Source: Rhizophagus irregularis
Lineage: Eukaryota; Glomeromycota; Glomeromycetes; Glomerales; Glomeraceae
Direction of reading: 5' to 3'
DNA length: 64,000 bases
Assembly: GCF_026210795.1 (NCBI RefSeq)
Contig: NC_089431.1
Location: 496,001 to 560,000 of the forward strand
A program made the translations under genes and the position numbers. A model generated the notes under the pieces. That model was not told the DNA's origin. It was given only the letters and a program-made list of their open reading frames with translations, and did no database searches. Numbering within the stretch: the first letter of the stretch is position 1; each line of letters begins with the position of its first letter. Positions 36,431-49,708 of this stretch are shown piece after piece.

Positions 36431-37224
36431 TTAGTTATCATAATTCTGGCCCTGAAAAAATGTACAGATAGTAAAAAATTTTTCATCACCTGACCTATCT
36501 ATATATATTTCTGGGTCCTGTTGTTCTGCTCTACTTTTAGGCCTTGAACTTGATCCACTTATCCCATGAACTTGTTCTACTATGACCTGACGTCCTGACG
36601 CGCTTCTATTATTTTTCTCAGAAAAGTAAATTGCATCATCAAATTCTGATGTTCCTCCCAATTAAATACCCTATCATCCAGCCAGTCTATTGGTGGAATA
36701 AACTCTTAGAAGATGTAAGTATTGCGGTACGCTCTACTGTCTGGGCTATTCTTTCAGCATCAAATCGTGATAAATTTGTGGTGCCGATTCATTAATAAGA
36801 TTAGTAATATCGGTTGACAGTTGTTCACGAACTGTGCGTAATTTTTTAGAAGATTTGGCCCATGGAAGTAATGACAGGAAAAGTGGATGAATTGATCTAA
36901 GTATAATATCAATAAGTATTATTTCCTTTGTTTAAAAGTACTAATTAGGTACATAAGAATATTACCAATATTACTTGTAAATATCAATTCCGCTTTCATA
37001 CAATCTAATCGTTACATAGCTTCCCGTAACTAAAATGCAAAAAGTCGATATAGGAGCAAAAACTTTCCATTTTAATATCCATTTACATTTAAATGAAATG
37101 AGTACTACAATGAATGTATAGAAGCCATAAAGGGTTGGTGTAACAACAAGAGCAACTAGTAATTTCCACGTCGCAAGCACATCACGTCCGGCCACTTTGA
37201 CTGACGATCCACGAACAGCTTCTG
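36431..37224 (-). pseudogene. Decayed 3' part of a glycerol-3-phosphate/DHAP acyltransferase-like gene
   Basis: The upstream exon (37224-~36980) reads SVKVAGRDVLATWKLLVALV, LYGFYTFIVVLISF, SGIDIYK with hydrophobic helices. A ~77-bp intron with intact GTAATA..TTAG leads in frame to SIHPLFLSLLPWAKSSKKLR and QLSTDITNLINESAPQIYH. Then a missing T in CACGATTTGATGC shifts frame (next readable FDAERIAQTVER), a missing A makes TAG after SLFHQ, and another shift precedes the final frame TSEFDDAIYFSEKNN to a stop at 36431. The GRDVLATWK region and what follows resemble the C-terminus of fungal SCT1/GPT2-type acyltransferases; the catalytic N-terminal half is absent. At least three frame lesions show a dead fragment. 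Identity moderate, pseudogene status strong. Confidence 0.6.
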
Positions 37225-40200
37225 TTTGATTATAAAATATAATTAGTATATAAAATAAATAAATCAAATTTAATTTATTAACATAAAAAAAACCTTTGGC
37301 TTTTTTTGCGCTAATTTACGCACAATTATTACGAGTGGTAGGTTTCAATATTTATTATTTTTATTTATTTTATCCATTAAACCAAATCTTTAATATACTA
37401 CACATCATATGTTTCATTTTCTTTAATAATTAGATCACGATCCTTTAAGTGTTAATGAGAAAATTTTATTATTAGACGAGTCCGTAATTGTCAAATTTGA
37501 TCTAGTATTATTCATTGGAAATATATAATTGATGAATTAGTAAGAAAATTTGGCAAACTTCGTTCTGAGAATAAAATCAAATATTTTTGAAATTCAACTA
37601 ACTCCTTTAGGAAAAGAAGGACAACTAAGGATGACGGAAAAGAGCGAAAACAAATAGAAAATAGAATTAGCGTTCAGGTATTGATCGTGATAGATGTCCT
37701 TATGTTTTTTTTTGACTTCGGATTTCGGATGACACAAAAAAACAATATCCCTACTCAAATATAATGAGTATTATAATTATATGTCTGACGAAAGATCAAA
37801 ATATTAGTGAATAAAAATTACCAAAAGTTTTTATAATTTTTTCTTTATTATTTTTGTTATTTTTTATTATCATTTATTTAAATTAACGACATTACAATTA
37901 AGCGGTCAAACGAAAAAACGTCCAATCCAAAATTTCAGTTAAAATGTCTTATTCACTTCAAAATTATTTTCATGTTTAAGAGAAATAAATATTATTACAG
38001 AATACTATACAATTGCATTATTTATCTAATCAAGATTGAACAAAAGACATTTATATATATATATTTTTTATTATTATTTCACTTTTTTTTTATCAATGAT
38101 CCTTGTCTGATATTGCTTTAAAAATATTTGCAAATTTTATTACAATTTTTGTCTTTAAAAATTTACTAAATATTATTTAGATCATATCTACAATTTAAAT
38201 CATCAAAAGATTTGATTCTACTTGTTACCGATACTAATTTTTCAAATTCTTCTATATTGAATTTATTTATTGGATTTAAAGATTTCAGAGGAGCTTTCTT
38301 GTCTTTCTTTATTTTATTAACTAACCGCGTGGTAAAATTCCACTACAAGTATTTCGAATTTCGATGCTTACTATTATACATTCATAAATGGTATCATTTT
38401 TTTTAAAAAAGAACAAATGGACATATTACGATTTAATTTTATTTTCTCAACTTTATTGAAGAGATTATTTGAATTTAGATATTGTAATTATTTTTGAGCT
38501 TAGAAATTTAGTTTATATTTATTTGATAATTACAGTAACTGTATAAAAAAATTTCGGGGCGTGACTGGCGTGACTAAAGAGGGTTTTTTTTTAAGTAACT
38601 TATTTTTATATAACTATTTCTTTTTCTTCTTTTTTTACTAAGATTGATTAATTAAAAAGATACTAAGTTTAAAAGGTATTTATTTTTAAGAAACGAAAAC
38701 AAATATTTCAATTACCGACTATGAATTAGCTTCGTCTCACTAACATGAACATAACTATTATTTTTTGTTTTCTGCAAAAGAAAAACATATCTTTAAATAA
38801 AGTAATCTCTTTAAAAAAAAATAAGATTGATATTTATTATAATACATACTTCCGAAATTTTACTTAAATCCTTATATAAATGATCTAATATTTAAAGAAT
38901 TGAACGAGTTGAATTTTACGTATATTTAGAGAAATAGCAATATTTGAAATATAATGTCAAAATTTTAGTTTATAAAGCAAGTTTACTGTTGTTTACCTTG
39001 ATTCTGAGACATTTTCTATGGCTTGTGTGAGTTTATTTTTTTTTGTTGTTTAAATTTATATTTTCAAAAAACGAAATATAAATATTTTGTATCAAGTAAA
39101 AAAGAAGAGTATATATATATGTTTTGAAATTTGGCGCACGTATATTGTATGGTAAAATAAAGAATGTCTAAAAGGAAAGGCAGAATGAAGGGATTACTAA
39201 AAAGGAAAAAATAAAAGGATTGCTTGATTAAGAATTCTTACAATGAAAATAATGAAAATTAAAAAATGGAAAGAAAACAAACAGTTATCCGGAGATAATA
39301 TCCGAACCGGCAGAAAATTCATAATGCCGGCCGGAATTAAAATCATAAATTTTGAGTATATTTGTATATCACAAAATGCCAGAATTCTGGCCTACATCAT
39401 AAATTCGACCCGAATTACTGCCGATCATTAACGAATAATCATTAGCTTAGAGAAAAAAGAATGCTGAAAAGTTTGTGCAATATGTTTAATTTTGATTGTG
39501 GTGATTATACTAACCAAGAAATTCAATATATGGTTAGTTGCCTAGACTTTTCCTAGTTTAAACTTAGGAATATGCCAAATTTTATGCGTTGTATCCACAG
39601 CCAGCTTTACGGATGGTAGGTTAATATATATTGGAAAAAAAATTCCTTTTATCTTTTATCTTTAGTTATTTAATTAAAATAATTAGAAAGATACACAGCG
39701 CCATTGGCTTCTTTATTAATTTTAGTTACTATTATTCCATCTTTTTAGGTTTATCTAGATTAAAACAATAATAATTATAATCTTAGCTTTTATAAATAAA
39801 TTGATTTTAATTCAGTGATTTTCCGTGATATGGTGACTGCGCCTGGTCACACATTTCGAAATTGTTAGGAAAAAATTTCTATAAAATTTTAAAGTTTAAA
39901 TATTAGAGATTATTTTTATAGATAATAAGTTAATTTGTTTATTTTGTAAAAAAAAAATTACTAAATTTGTTAGATGTGCCTATTAAAATTTCATTCATAC
40001 AATAGGTAGATAAAATATTTCTTTTCCATAATAATTTTATGCAAATTTTTTTACAAAGTTACAAATACAGTATGTCATGTACGTTATTATTTCCAAATAT
40101 ACGTGAAGATAATTCTCTCAGAAAATTTTTTCATAATACTATAAACCACATTTATTAATGAATATGCCAACTTTGATTCTTGATTCTACCCTAGCTAAAA

Positions 40201-41006
40201 TTAAAATCTTTTAACAATAAACCTACTTGATAGATTACATAATTATTATCTTAAGTTTAATGTAATAAAATATTGAGCTTAAAACGTGATGTGATTTTTC
40301 TATCATTTTATAGAAATTTAAAAAGATATCAAAATTATATCATTGTTAATATTAGAATAATTAAAATCTTTCTACTTTATAATTTATATCAGTCAATGAC
40401 AATTTTTGGATTAAAAATACTAAATTGTTTTCATGACATTGAGAATATTAGCAATTGACTCAAATGACATATAATGTGTCATTGTATCATTTATAATATA
40501 GAATACAAACAAATTTAAAAACATTTTAATAATTATACTGTACTGCGCCATTTTTGCGGAAATTTATTATTAAGAGAAATTTACTGTATATGAAATAGAC
40601 AAAGGCGCATTATTTTTTTTTTTTAAGAAAAATTATAAAAGTTCAACTTTTGTAATTGATTTACTTTTTTCCGGAGGGAGCGACTGAGCGAGTGAAAAAG
40701 CAGAACTCTATGCGAAATTAACAAGAAACAATGGATGGATTTTTTTAATGATTTCAACAGGTGGTAAATAATAATAGCAAGAATTAGCAGCGAAAATTAA
40801 TCTAAGATATTTCTTAGATGTATTAAATATTATTTAGCGATGAATCAGAATACTATCTATTTAAGACTATTTTTTTTAACATGTTACGACTTCGAAAAGT
40901 ATCGTCGATGATTTCATGAGATCGTTTGACACCACGTTGTCACGTGTTGGATCGTTGTGGGTGTCTTAACCGCATCACAAAGTATCATTGAAAAATTCAA
41001 TGAATT
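37225..41006. other. 3.8-kb AT-rich region without intact genes
   Basis: Possible coding relics without family assignment: plus strand ~37435-37690 (VNEKILLLDESVIVKFDLVL, then stops) and minus strand ~38370-38160 (VNKIKKDKKAPLKSLNPINK, FNIEEFEKLVSVTSRIKSF). Near 39310-39400 lie CCGGCCGGAATT words also found at ~52.0 kb. A GGAGGGAGCGACTGAGCGAG patch occurs at ~40675. No RNA gene seen. Confidence 0.4.
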
Positions 41007-43606
41007 ATAAGCTGATTCATATCATATGAAAAAAAGATACAATGTTATTTACACAGTATTTACCCTAAAACCGAGTTTAGATCGGTCCATCACATTATTT
41101 GTCATCAATAACGCTAATAATTAGTGAGACTTGCTACATTTAAAGATTTTCAATTCTTTATTATTAAGAAAACGAACGGATCAAATAAATCGTTAATTGT
41201 CGGTTTGTCGTATTTTTTTTTTTTTAGAAAATAAAGTTAAATTATTCATGTCAAGAGAGGGAAATCGAAGTGGAAAAATAAGATACGAAAAATGTCGAGT
41301 CAAAATAACATAAAAATTGGAATTTATATAATAGCTTAACATCTTAACATCGTGTCTTTTCCATACTATTTTTTACATCACTATACAAATATTATTAAAC
41401 AATATGCTTTATTTAATACGTTTCATTGAAAATTAATTTATATTGCCAAATAAATTTTATTTAATGAAATTTTCATATATAATAATTGTAACGTACAACA
41501 ATATGTATGGTATGTATTCTATTATTTATACTATACGGTATTATATAATATTATTATTTATAAAAAAATATATCATATTATTAAATATTTTTATAAATTA
41601 CTATAATAATACTATCAGTTATTATTTAATCAAATTCCAATTAGCAAATGTTCTGAACTAGTAGTATATTTAAGTTTTCTACAAGATCTTTTGTTATCAT
41701 AATTTTATATTCTTCTTCAGAGATCCCTAATACGGGACTTAAATTTTCCATCGCTACTTCATTATTATGAAATCCTATACAAATATCTTAACTTGATCAA
41801 CCATACCAATTTTATCGTTAAGTCCTAAAATATATACTAATTTTTCAACTTTATAAACTACTGGAGAATTTTAATTTGATTTAATTATTTTATCAAGATT
41901 TGGTATTACTATTTTCATATCTACTCTTCTTTGTAAACAAGCTGTAAATTTTTAAAAAAATAAAATCTTAGTCATTTCTTAGTAATGAATACTATGAAGT
42001 TTTGTTATTTTATAATAAATAAATTATTATTTATTTTTTATAAAAATTTCAATTATAAAAAAATATATATTGCAGGAAAAAAATATATATATAATTCTAA
42101 TAATTTTAAAATTTTAATAAAAATATGCATCAATTATCGCTCGAGTTGATTAATAATCGCATGATCGATTACATATTACATGATCGAATTTGTTTGATCA
42201 ATGTGTTTTGGATCAATTAAAATAATTATTCTCCATCTATACTGTTCCTAGGTAAAGTACATTTGTCACCAGTAAGTCGGTAAAACTACACTTAAAAACT
42301 TTACAATCCTAATTCTTTATAGTAATTATGAGAACAAACGGATGAATTATTAATTATTTGAATATAAAACTAAATTCAGTTATCCAAAGGAAAAATGTCA
42401 GGATTAAAGATCCCAATATAGGGTTTTTGTATTACATGATTTAACAATTAGGATCATATAATCTTACTTTGACAATTTTGATTTTAAGAAAAAGAATTTG
42501 GAACAAGCACATTTTATCGATTTAATTCTTAAATATTAATATTTTTTAAATACATGCATCATTTAACGGGCTAACACCTGATTACCAATCGGTGCTACTA
42601 TCACATTCCGCAGAAGAATAAATGTCATTAATAATTCTCAACCCATTATAAATTTTTAAATTTTACTATGTTTATTTAAACTTTGCACGAACAAAGATTA
42701 CAAAGATTCAACAATATTATGCTGCAATACGAAGTATGAGGTATTGATATAACAAATCAGCTGCATCAAATTTCCAACGCACGAATATCGTCTTCAAGTA
42801 TCTTTTTTATGATTAAAATCAGTACAAGTATAAAAATAAATAGTATGAGTATGATATTTCAATATTCTATGTAAATTATTAATGAAATACATTTAAGGCC
42901 TTTGAACAATAATTTTCCTTTGGAAAGATCACTTTCTAAATTATGTTCAGTAACAACATGATTTCCTCCAGCATTCAAATTTTTTTCGTGGTTAAATTAT
43001 TTAAAAATATGTAAAGTTAATTTCTTTCTTAAAATCGATTTTATTTATTTTATGGCCACCTAAATAAATTGTTTATTTGGTTTTCAAATTTTCAGACTCT
43101 TATTTTTTAAAGAAAAAAAAATTCGTGAATTTTTTTTTTTTCGTGAAATAGCAATGATGACAATTGTATCCGCAATAAATCTGGCGATTTATATATTATT
43201 AGTTATTTTATTTTTTTCTGAATTAGTTTAAATAATTATAAAACCATTACATGTTACAATTGAAAGTGTATCGACAGCAAAAAGTTACTTTACTTTTATG
43301 ATTATAAATATTAGTACACTTAATAATTTTTTAATATGAAATATATATATATATATCATCTACTAATAAATTTTTATATAATACCAGCTACCATATATAC
43401 TTTCAATTTGTAAAATGTATAATTTTTTTTTTAAAAAAAATAGGATCAACATAATACAATATTTTGATGATTAGGTTTCACGATGTTTCAATTAGGTAAT
43501 GACAATAATTGCGGCTGACAAAATTGTTGAATCTGATTGGTATTGATTGTAGCCTCATGATGTGCATAATACATGTTGTGCATATATTTTTGTATACATT
43601 TAGCTC
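41007..43606. repeat. Upstream part of the K4 duplication unit
   Basis: Aligned by eye with 22376-26382 (K3 unit, after removing its insertions) and, from about 41800, with 46360-47930 (K5) and 50620-53618 (K6). It lacks the 391-bp and 143-bp MITEs and the 1.27-kb block, so it serves as an empty-site reference. No gene. Confidence 0.7.
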
Positions 43607-43615
43607 TATAAAATA
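43607..43615 (+). promoter_or_regulatory. Putative TATA box of K4
   Basis: TATAAAATA lies 173 bp upstream of the K4 ATG, in the block conserved among K3-K6. Confidence 0.5.
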
Positions 43616-43779
43616 ACTTTACGTTCACTAAATTTGTTTTAATAATTTTCATTTATTATAAAGTAAATAACAGTACCACACACATAACCAAAATTACTGT
43701 AATTAACACATTTATTTCGTAATTGATAAGTATAGAATCGTTAAAAAAGATATTCAAAAAAAAGTCAAGAAATACTAAT

Positions 43780-45659
43780 ATGGAAATTTTGAATAAAACA
43801 TCCAAAGAAAAACCAAGAAATTTATGGAAAGATGTTAATTGGAAAAAATATCAGGTAAATGCAATTTCACTTTATAATTTAAATAAATAATAAATCAAAT
43901 ATATTTTAATCATTTATTAGACTCATGTTACTGTTTCTTCTATTAATTCTGCCACTAAATCAGAAGAGATTGATGATAGTGTAATTTATATGGACGATAT
44001 AGAAAAAAGAAAAGAAGTATATGGTATATGTGGAGAATGTAACGAACCTGGTACAGGAGTAAAATGGTGTCAATCTTGTAATGCAAAAAAATTTGAAGAA
44101 AATTTTAAAAATTGGACTAGTGGAAATAAAGATATTGATGAATTAATACAACATTCACAACTTAATGCTGTAGAACATTCAAAATGTCTTGAATGGATAC
44201 CTTATGAAAAATTTCAAAATGTCACTTATATTACCAGAGGAGGCTTTGGTAAAATTTATTCAGCTGATTGGCCTGAAGGAAATATTGATCGTTGGGATAT
44301 CGAAAATCAAAAATGGCACCGATTTACAAGCAAAAAAGTTGCGTTAAAAAGTTTGGATAATTCTTCTGAAATTAGTACAGATTTTTTAAATGAGGTAACT
44401 AAATAAAAAATTAATTTATCATGTTATATTTAAATTGACATTATAATTTTTATTAAATTTTGTTTTTTTAAAAAAATTTTAATTTTTAGATCAAATCTTA
44501 TCTTCAGATTTATTTTCGGGGTATTGTTGGCTACTATGGAATAACTCAAGATCCAAATACCAAAGATTATATGATGGTTTTAAATTATTGTAAAAATGGA
44601 AATTTAAGAAATTTCTATTTAAATAAATATGATAATATAAAACTTTATAAATTATCAAGAATTGCATATGGACTATTAAATATCCATAATGCTGGAAAAG
44701 TCCATAAAGACTTTCATTCGGGTAATATATTGGAAGATATTACTATATATATAAGTGATTTAGGAATGTGTCAACCAGCAAATAATGAAGAGAAATCAGA
44801 TAAAAAAGAAGGAGTCTATGGAGTATTACCTTTTATGGCACCAGAAGTTTTACGTGGATATCAATATACAAAAGCAGCTGATATTTATTCATTTGGAATA
44901 ATTATGAATGAGTTCCTTTCTGAAGAAATTCCTTTTAATGATATTCCTCATGATCATATTTTAGCTATTAAAATATGTAAAGGACTTAGACCAAAAATTT
45001 CTGAACATATTCCAAAATTTCTTGTAGAATTAATTATGAAATGTTGGGATGCCAAAGCAGAAAATAGACCAACGGCTAAAGAATTGTATCAAATATTAAA
45101 AAAATGGAATGAAACAAAATTTAATGATGATGAAATTCATTCTCAAATGAGAGAATATGAAAAAATTAGAGAAAAAAAATTTAAAAACAGATCAAATGAA
45201 AATAAGTCTGAAAGTATTAAAACTCATCCTCAAGCAATCTATACCAGTAGACTTTTAAGTTTTAAAAATCTTCCAGAACCTGTAAATTCATCAGATTTAA
45301 CCTCTTTCCAAGTTAATTCAGGTAAATCTTCAATTTTAATTATGAAAAAATCTTATTCAAGTTTTAACATCAATTTTTTTTTAATAATAGATGATGTCCC
45401 ATCAGTATCAACAAATCTAAGTAAGTATAACCATTAATACTTTTTTTATTATAAATTTATATTTTTTTATTTTAACATTATTTTATTATTTATTTTATAG
45501 TTTCAGAATGCTTTGATGTTCAACTTAGCGAATCAGGTAAAATGATTTATTGGAGTGATTTATTATTTTATTAATAGTTTTCTCGTAAAATTCGTCTAAT
45601 TTATTTAATTATTTCCAATAATAGATCTCGATGGGATTAATCAAGAAGAAGAAATTTGA
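43780..45659 (+). CDS. Protein kinase K4 (TKL-like, four-cysteine N-terminus)
   Basis: Exons 43780-43854, 43921-44394, 44490-45321, 45391-45420, 45501-45536 and 45625-45659 give 493 aa. Cys62/65/75/78 module (C-x2-C, WCQSC), NWTSGNKDID, glycine loop RGGFGK, Lys168, HKDFHSGN (Asp257), DLG (273-275), MAPE. Kinase residues are intact. The family insert before the lysine reads WDIENQKW and differs from the sister genes in the residues around it. The tail exons encode DDVPSVSTNL, ISECFDVQLSES and DLDGINQEEEI: with K6, the most complete C-terminus in the cluster. Intron 3 (45322-45390) is 69 bp, in frame and stop-free, so retention would insert 23 residues and then continue past exon 4 to a different stop at ~45437. 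Confidence 0.87.
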
Positions 45660-47930
45660 GTCTTAAATTAGTTACAGTAGGTTTTTTCGGGAATAGCCAG
45701 AATAAATTTAAAGATAGTACTTATAAACTTTAGTATTATGTCTTGGTGGAAATTTTTATGGGTAAGATCAAATAGGCAAAAAAAAAAAGTTTATTATATA
45801 GTATATTATTTATAGCATATATAGCTAGACGCTCAACTTTGATTACAGAATGACATCATGATAAAAAAAAATTACGATAGAAAATCTTTAAGTTAGTTGG
45901 TTTATTAAACATTAAGAAACCTTAAAATTAGTTGCAACCAACTGAAGCAAATAATTTTAAGTTTGCTATTATCTTTCATTAAAATTATATTTATTATTTT
46001 TTTTATCCGAATAAATTTTTAAATAGAAAAATTTTTTATTCTTTTTAAAAACTAGTTGTCTAAGTTTTCAATTAATTCAGAATTATTTTTTTGAGGTGGG
46101 TTAAAAAAATTGTACATTTTCTTTTATGAAACAGAAACTGCAATCGTATCCGCAGTAATCACTCTAGAAAAAACGTTAGCATCTTTTATTTCTTTCCAAT
46201 ACAAGTTTAATAGAGCATATACTCAACAATGTTAAAGGACAAAAATAATTAAATTGACCGAAATATGATCCGGATAAGAATTTTTAAGGAATAAAATTCG
46301 CAATTGCGACCGAAAGAAATTTCAAATATCATTGAAAATTCAGGCATTGATTAACCATACCAATTTTACCATATTATTTTCATATCTATTCCTCTTTGTA
46401 AACAAGATGAAATGTCCATAAATTTTAAAAAAAAATAAATCTTAGTCATTTCTTAATAAATATGTTGAAGATAAGATATGGTAATAATTAATTTACTTAT
46501 GTGTTTCATGTATTTTACTTAAAAATTGACCTAATTCATTTAAATGTACTATGTACTTTCATATTCATCAGTTTTGTTATTCTATAATAAATTAATATTC
46601 ATTTTTATAGAAATTTCAATTTATAAAAAATATATATGAGGGAAAAAAAATGAAATTGGTAACGAGCTTTCTCTATTATAATTCTAATCACTTTAAAAAT
46701 TTTATTAAAAGTATGCCTAAAAGTATGCCTCGATCAATGATCGATCTAGTTGATTAATCACATGATCGATTACATATGACAGGGTCAAATTTGTTCGATC
46801 GGATCAATTAAAATCACTACTCTAATCCCACCCATACTACTACACCTAGGTACAGTACATTTTTCACCGGTAATTCTGGTAAAATAGCGTGTCTTGCTAC
46901 ACTTAAAACTTTATAATCCTAATCCTTTATAATTATGAGAACAAACATGAATTATTAATCACCGGTTATGACCGACTGGTGCATGTCATGAATTACATGT
47001 TATGTCTTTGCGTATTTACTATCACACCCGAAGAAGAATAAATGTTGTCATTAATAACTCATAATCATTATAAATTTCTAAATTTTACTATGTTTATTTA
47101 AACCTTGTGCGAACAAAGATTACAAAGATTTAACAGTAATATACTGCAATACGAACTACTATAATGTGTTGATATAACAAATGGCACTACAAACCAGCTG
47201 CACCAAATATTTTTCCAACGCATGGATATCGTCTTCAAAAATCTTTTTTATGATTAAAATCAGTATAATTATAAAATAAATATGAGTATTAATATTCTAT
47301 GTAGATTATTAATAAAATACACCTAAATACCTTTGGTAATAATTTTCCTTTGCCAGGCTAACTTTCTAAATTATGGTCTGATTTCTTCCATTCAAATTTT
47401 TTCGTGATTAAATTATTTAAATATATGTAGTTAATTTCTTCCTTAAAATCGATTTTATTTATTTTATGGCCACCTAAATAAATTGTTTATTTGTTTTTCA
47501 AATTTTCAGACTCTTATTTTAAAAAAATTCGTGAATTTTTTTTTTCGTGAAATTGCAATGAATAAATCTGGCGATTTATATCTTAATTAATTAATTTATT
47601 TTTTTCTAAATTAGTTTAAACAATTATAAAACCTTATAAATATTGGTATACTTAATAATTTTTTAATAAGAAATATGTATATATATCTAATAAATTTTAT
47701 ATAATACCAGCTACCATATATACTTCAATTTGTAAAATGTATAAAAAAAAAAATTGGATCAACATGAATCTTGTAATACAATATTTTAATGATTAGGTTT
47801 CACGATGTTTCAATTAGGTAATGACATTAAAAATGTGCGGCTGACAAAATTGTTGAATCTGATTGGTATGGATTGTAGCCTCAGGATGTGCATGATACAT
47901 GTTGTGCATATTTTTGTATACATTTAGCTC
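45660..47930. repeat. K4 3' flank and K5 upstream flank (unit junction)
   Basis: The K4 3' flank merges near 46300-46360 into a copy of the upstream flank; the same junction sequence (CAATTGCGACCGAAA, CAGGCATTGATTAACCATACC) recurs at ~50575-50640 between K5 and K6. A junction repeated this way is what tandem duplication of a ~4.3-kb unit by unequal exchange produces. No gene. Confidence 0.7.
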
Positions 47931-47939
47931 TATAAAATA
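47931..47939 (+). promoter_or_regulatory. Putative TATA box of K5
   Basis: TATAAAATA lies 151 bp upstream of the K5 ATG. A ~20-bp deletion relative to K4 and K6 shortens the leader. Confidence 0.5.
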
Positions 47940-48081
47940 ACTTTACGTTTACTAAATTTGTTTTAATAATTTTCATTTATTATAAAGTAACTAAAATTAC
48001 TGTAACCAACACATTTATTTCGTAATTGTTAAGTGTGTAATCGTTAAAAAAGATATTCAAAAAAAGCCAAGAAATACTAGT

Positions 48082-49708
48082 ATGGAAATTTTGAATAAAA
48101 CATCCAAAGAAGAAGCAAATTTATGGAAAGTTGTTAATTGGAACATATATCAGGTAAATGCGATTTCACTTTATAATTTATCATTTTAAATATTATTATA
48201 AATAACCAATATATTATAATAATTTATCAAGAATCATGTTACAGTTTCTTCTATTGATTCTGCCACTAAATCAGAAGAGATTGATGTTAGAGTAATCTAT
48301 ATGGATGAAATTGAAACAAGAAAAAAGGTATATGGTATATGTGGAGAATGTAACGAACCTGGCACAGGAGAAAAATGGTGTCAACCTTGTAATGCAAAAA
48401 GGTTTAGGGAAAATTTTAAAAATTGGACTAGTGGAAATAAAGATATTGATGAATTAATACAACATTCACAACTTAATGCTGTACATTATAAAACATGTCT
48501 TGAATGGATACCTTTTGAGAAATTTCAAAATGTCACTTATATTACCAGAGGAGGCTTTGGTAAAATTTATTCAGCTGAATGGTCTGGAGGTTATATTGGT
48601 TATTGGGATATTGAAAATCAAAAATGGTACCGATTTACAAATAAAAAAGTTGCGCTAAAAAGCTTAGATAATTCTTCAGATATTAGTACTGATTTTTTAA
48701 ATGAGGTAATTAAATAAAAAAATTAATTTATTGTGATATTTAAGTTTTCAAATAATTTTCATTGGACATTTTTTAAATTTAAATTATTAGATCAAATCTT
48801 ATCTTCAGATTTATATTCGGAATATTGTGTTCTGCTATGGAATAACTCGAGATCCAAATACAAAAGATTATATTATGGTTTTATATTATTGTGAAAATGG
48901 AAATTTAAGAAATTTCTATTTAAATAATTCTAATGATAACACAAAACTTTATAGATTATTAAGAATTGTAAATGGACTGTTAAATATCCATAATGCTGGA
49001 AAAGTTCATAAAGACTTTCATTCTGGCAATATATTGGAAGGTGGGTCTTTTTATGTAAGTGATTTAGGAATGTGTCAACCAGCAAATAATAAAGAGAAAT
49101 CAGACAAAAAAAAAGGCGTTTATGGAGTATTACCTTATATGGCACCAGAAGTTTTACGTGGATATCAATATACAAAAGCAGCTGATATTTATTCATTTGG
49201 AATAATTATGAATGAGTACCTTTCTGAAGAAATTCCTTTTAATGATATTCCTCATGATCATATTTTAGCCGTTAAAATATGTGAAGGACTTAGACCAAAA
49301 ATTTTTGAGGATATTCCAAAATTTCTTGTAGATTTAATTATGAAATGTTGGGATGCTAAAGCAGAAAATAGACCATCTGCTAAAGAATTGTACCAAATAT
49401 TAAAGAAATGGAAGGAAACACATGACTATTATTCTCAAATGTGGGAATATGATAATAAAATTGGAGAAAAAAAATTGAAAAACAAATTAAATGAAAATAA
49501 GTCTGAAAGTATTAAAACTCATCCTCAAGCAATCTATACAAGCAGACTGTTAAATTTTAAAAATCTTCCAGAACCAGTAAATTCATCAGATTTATCATCA
49601 TTTCAAGTTAATTCGGGTAAATTTTTAATTTTAATTATGAAAAAATCTTATTCAAGTTTTAACGATATCAAATTTTTTTTAATAATAGATCAGTATCAGC
49701 AAATATAA
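48082..49708 (+). CDS. Protein kinase K5 (TKL-like, truncated tail)
   Basis: Exons 48082-48153, 48232-48705, 48791-49616 and 49689-49708 give 463 aa. Cys61/64/74/77, RGGFGK loop, Lys167, HKDFHSGN (Asp257), DLG (~273), MAPE: all present. Exon 1 is one codon shorter than in the sisters and exon 2 uses acceptor CAAG. A 10-bp deletion in exon 4 shifts frame, so the protein ends DQYQQI; the old fifth exon also has a TAG (~49813). Intron 3 (72 bp) is in frame and stop-free, so splicing or retention leads to the same stop. Lacks the SECxD..DLNEINQ tail of K4/K6. Confidence 0.85.

Noticed and set aside
41443-41661. 72-codon frame rich in Tyr, Ile and Asn
   Set aside because: Lies in duplicated non-coding flank, with no matching open frame in the sister units.
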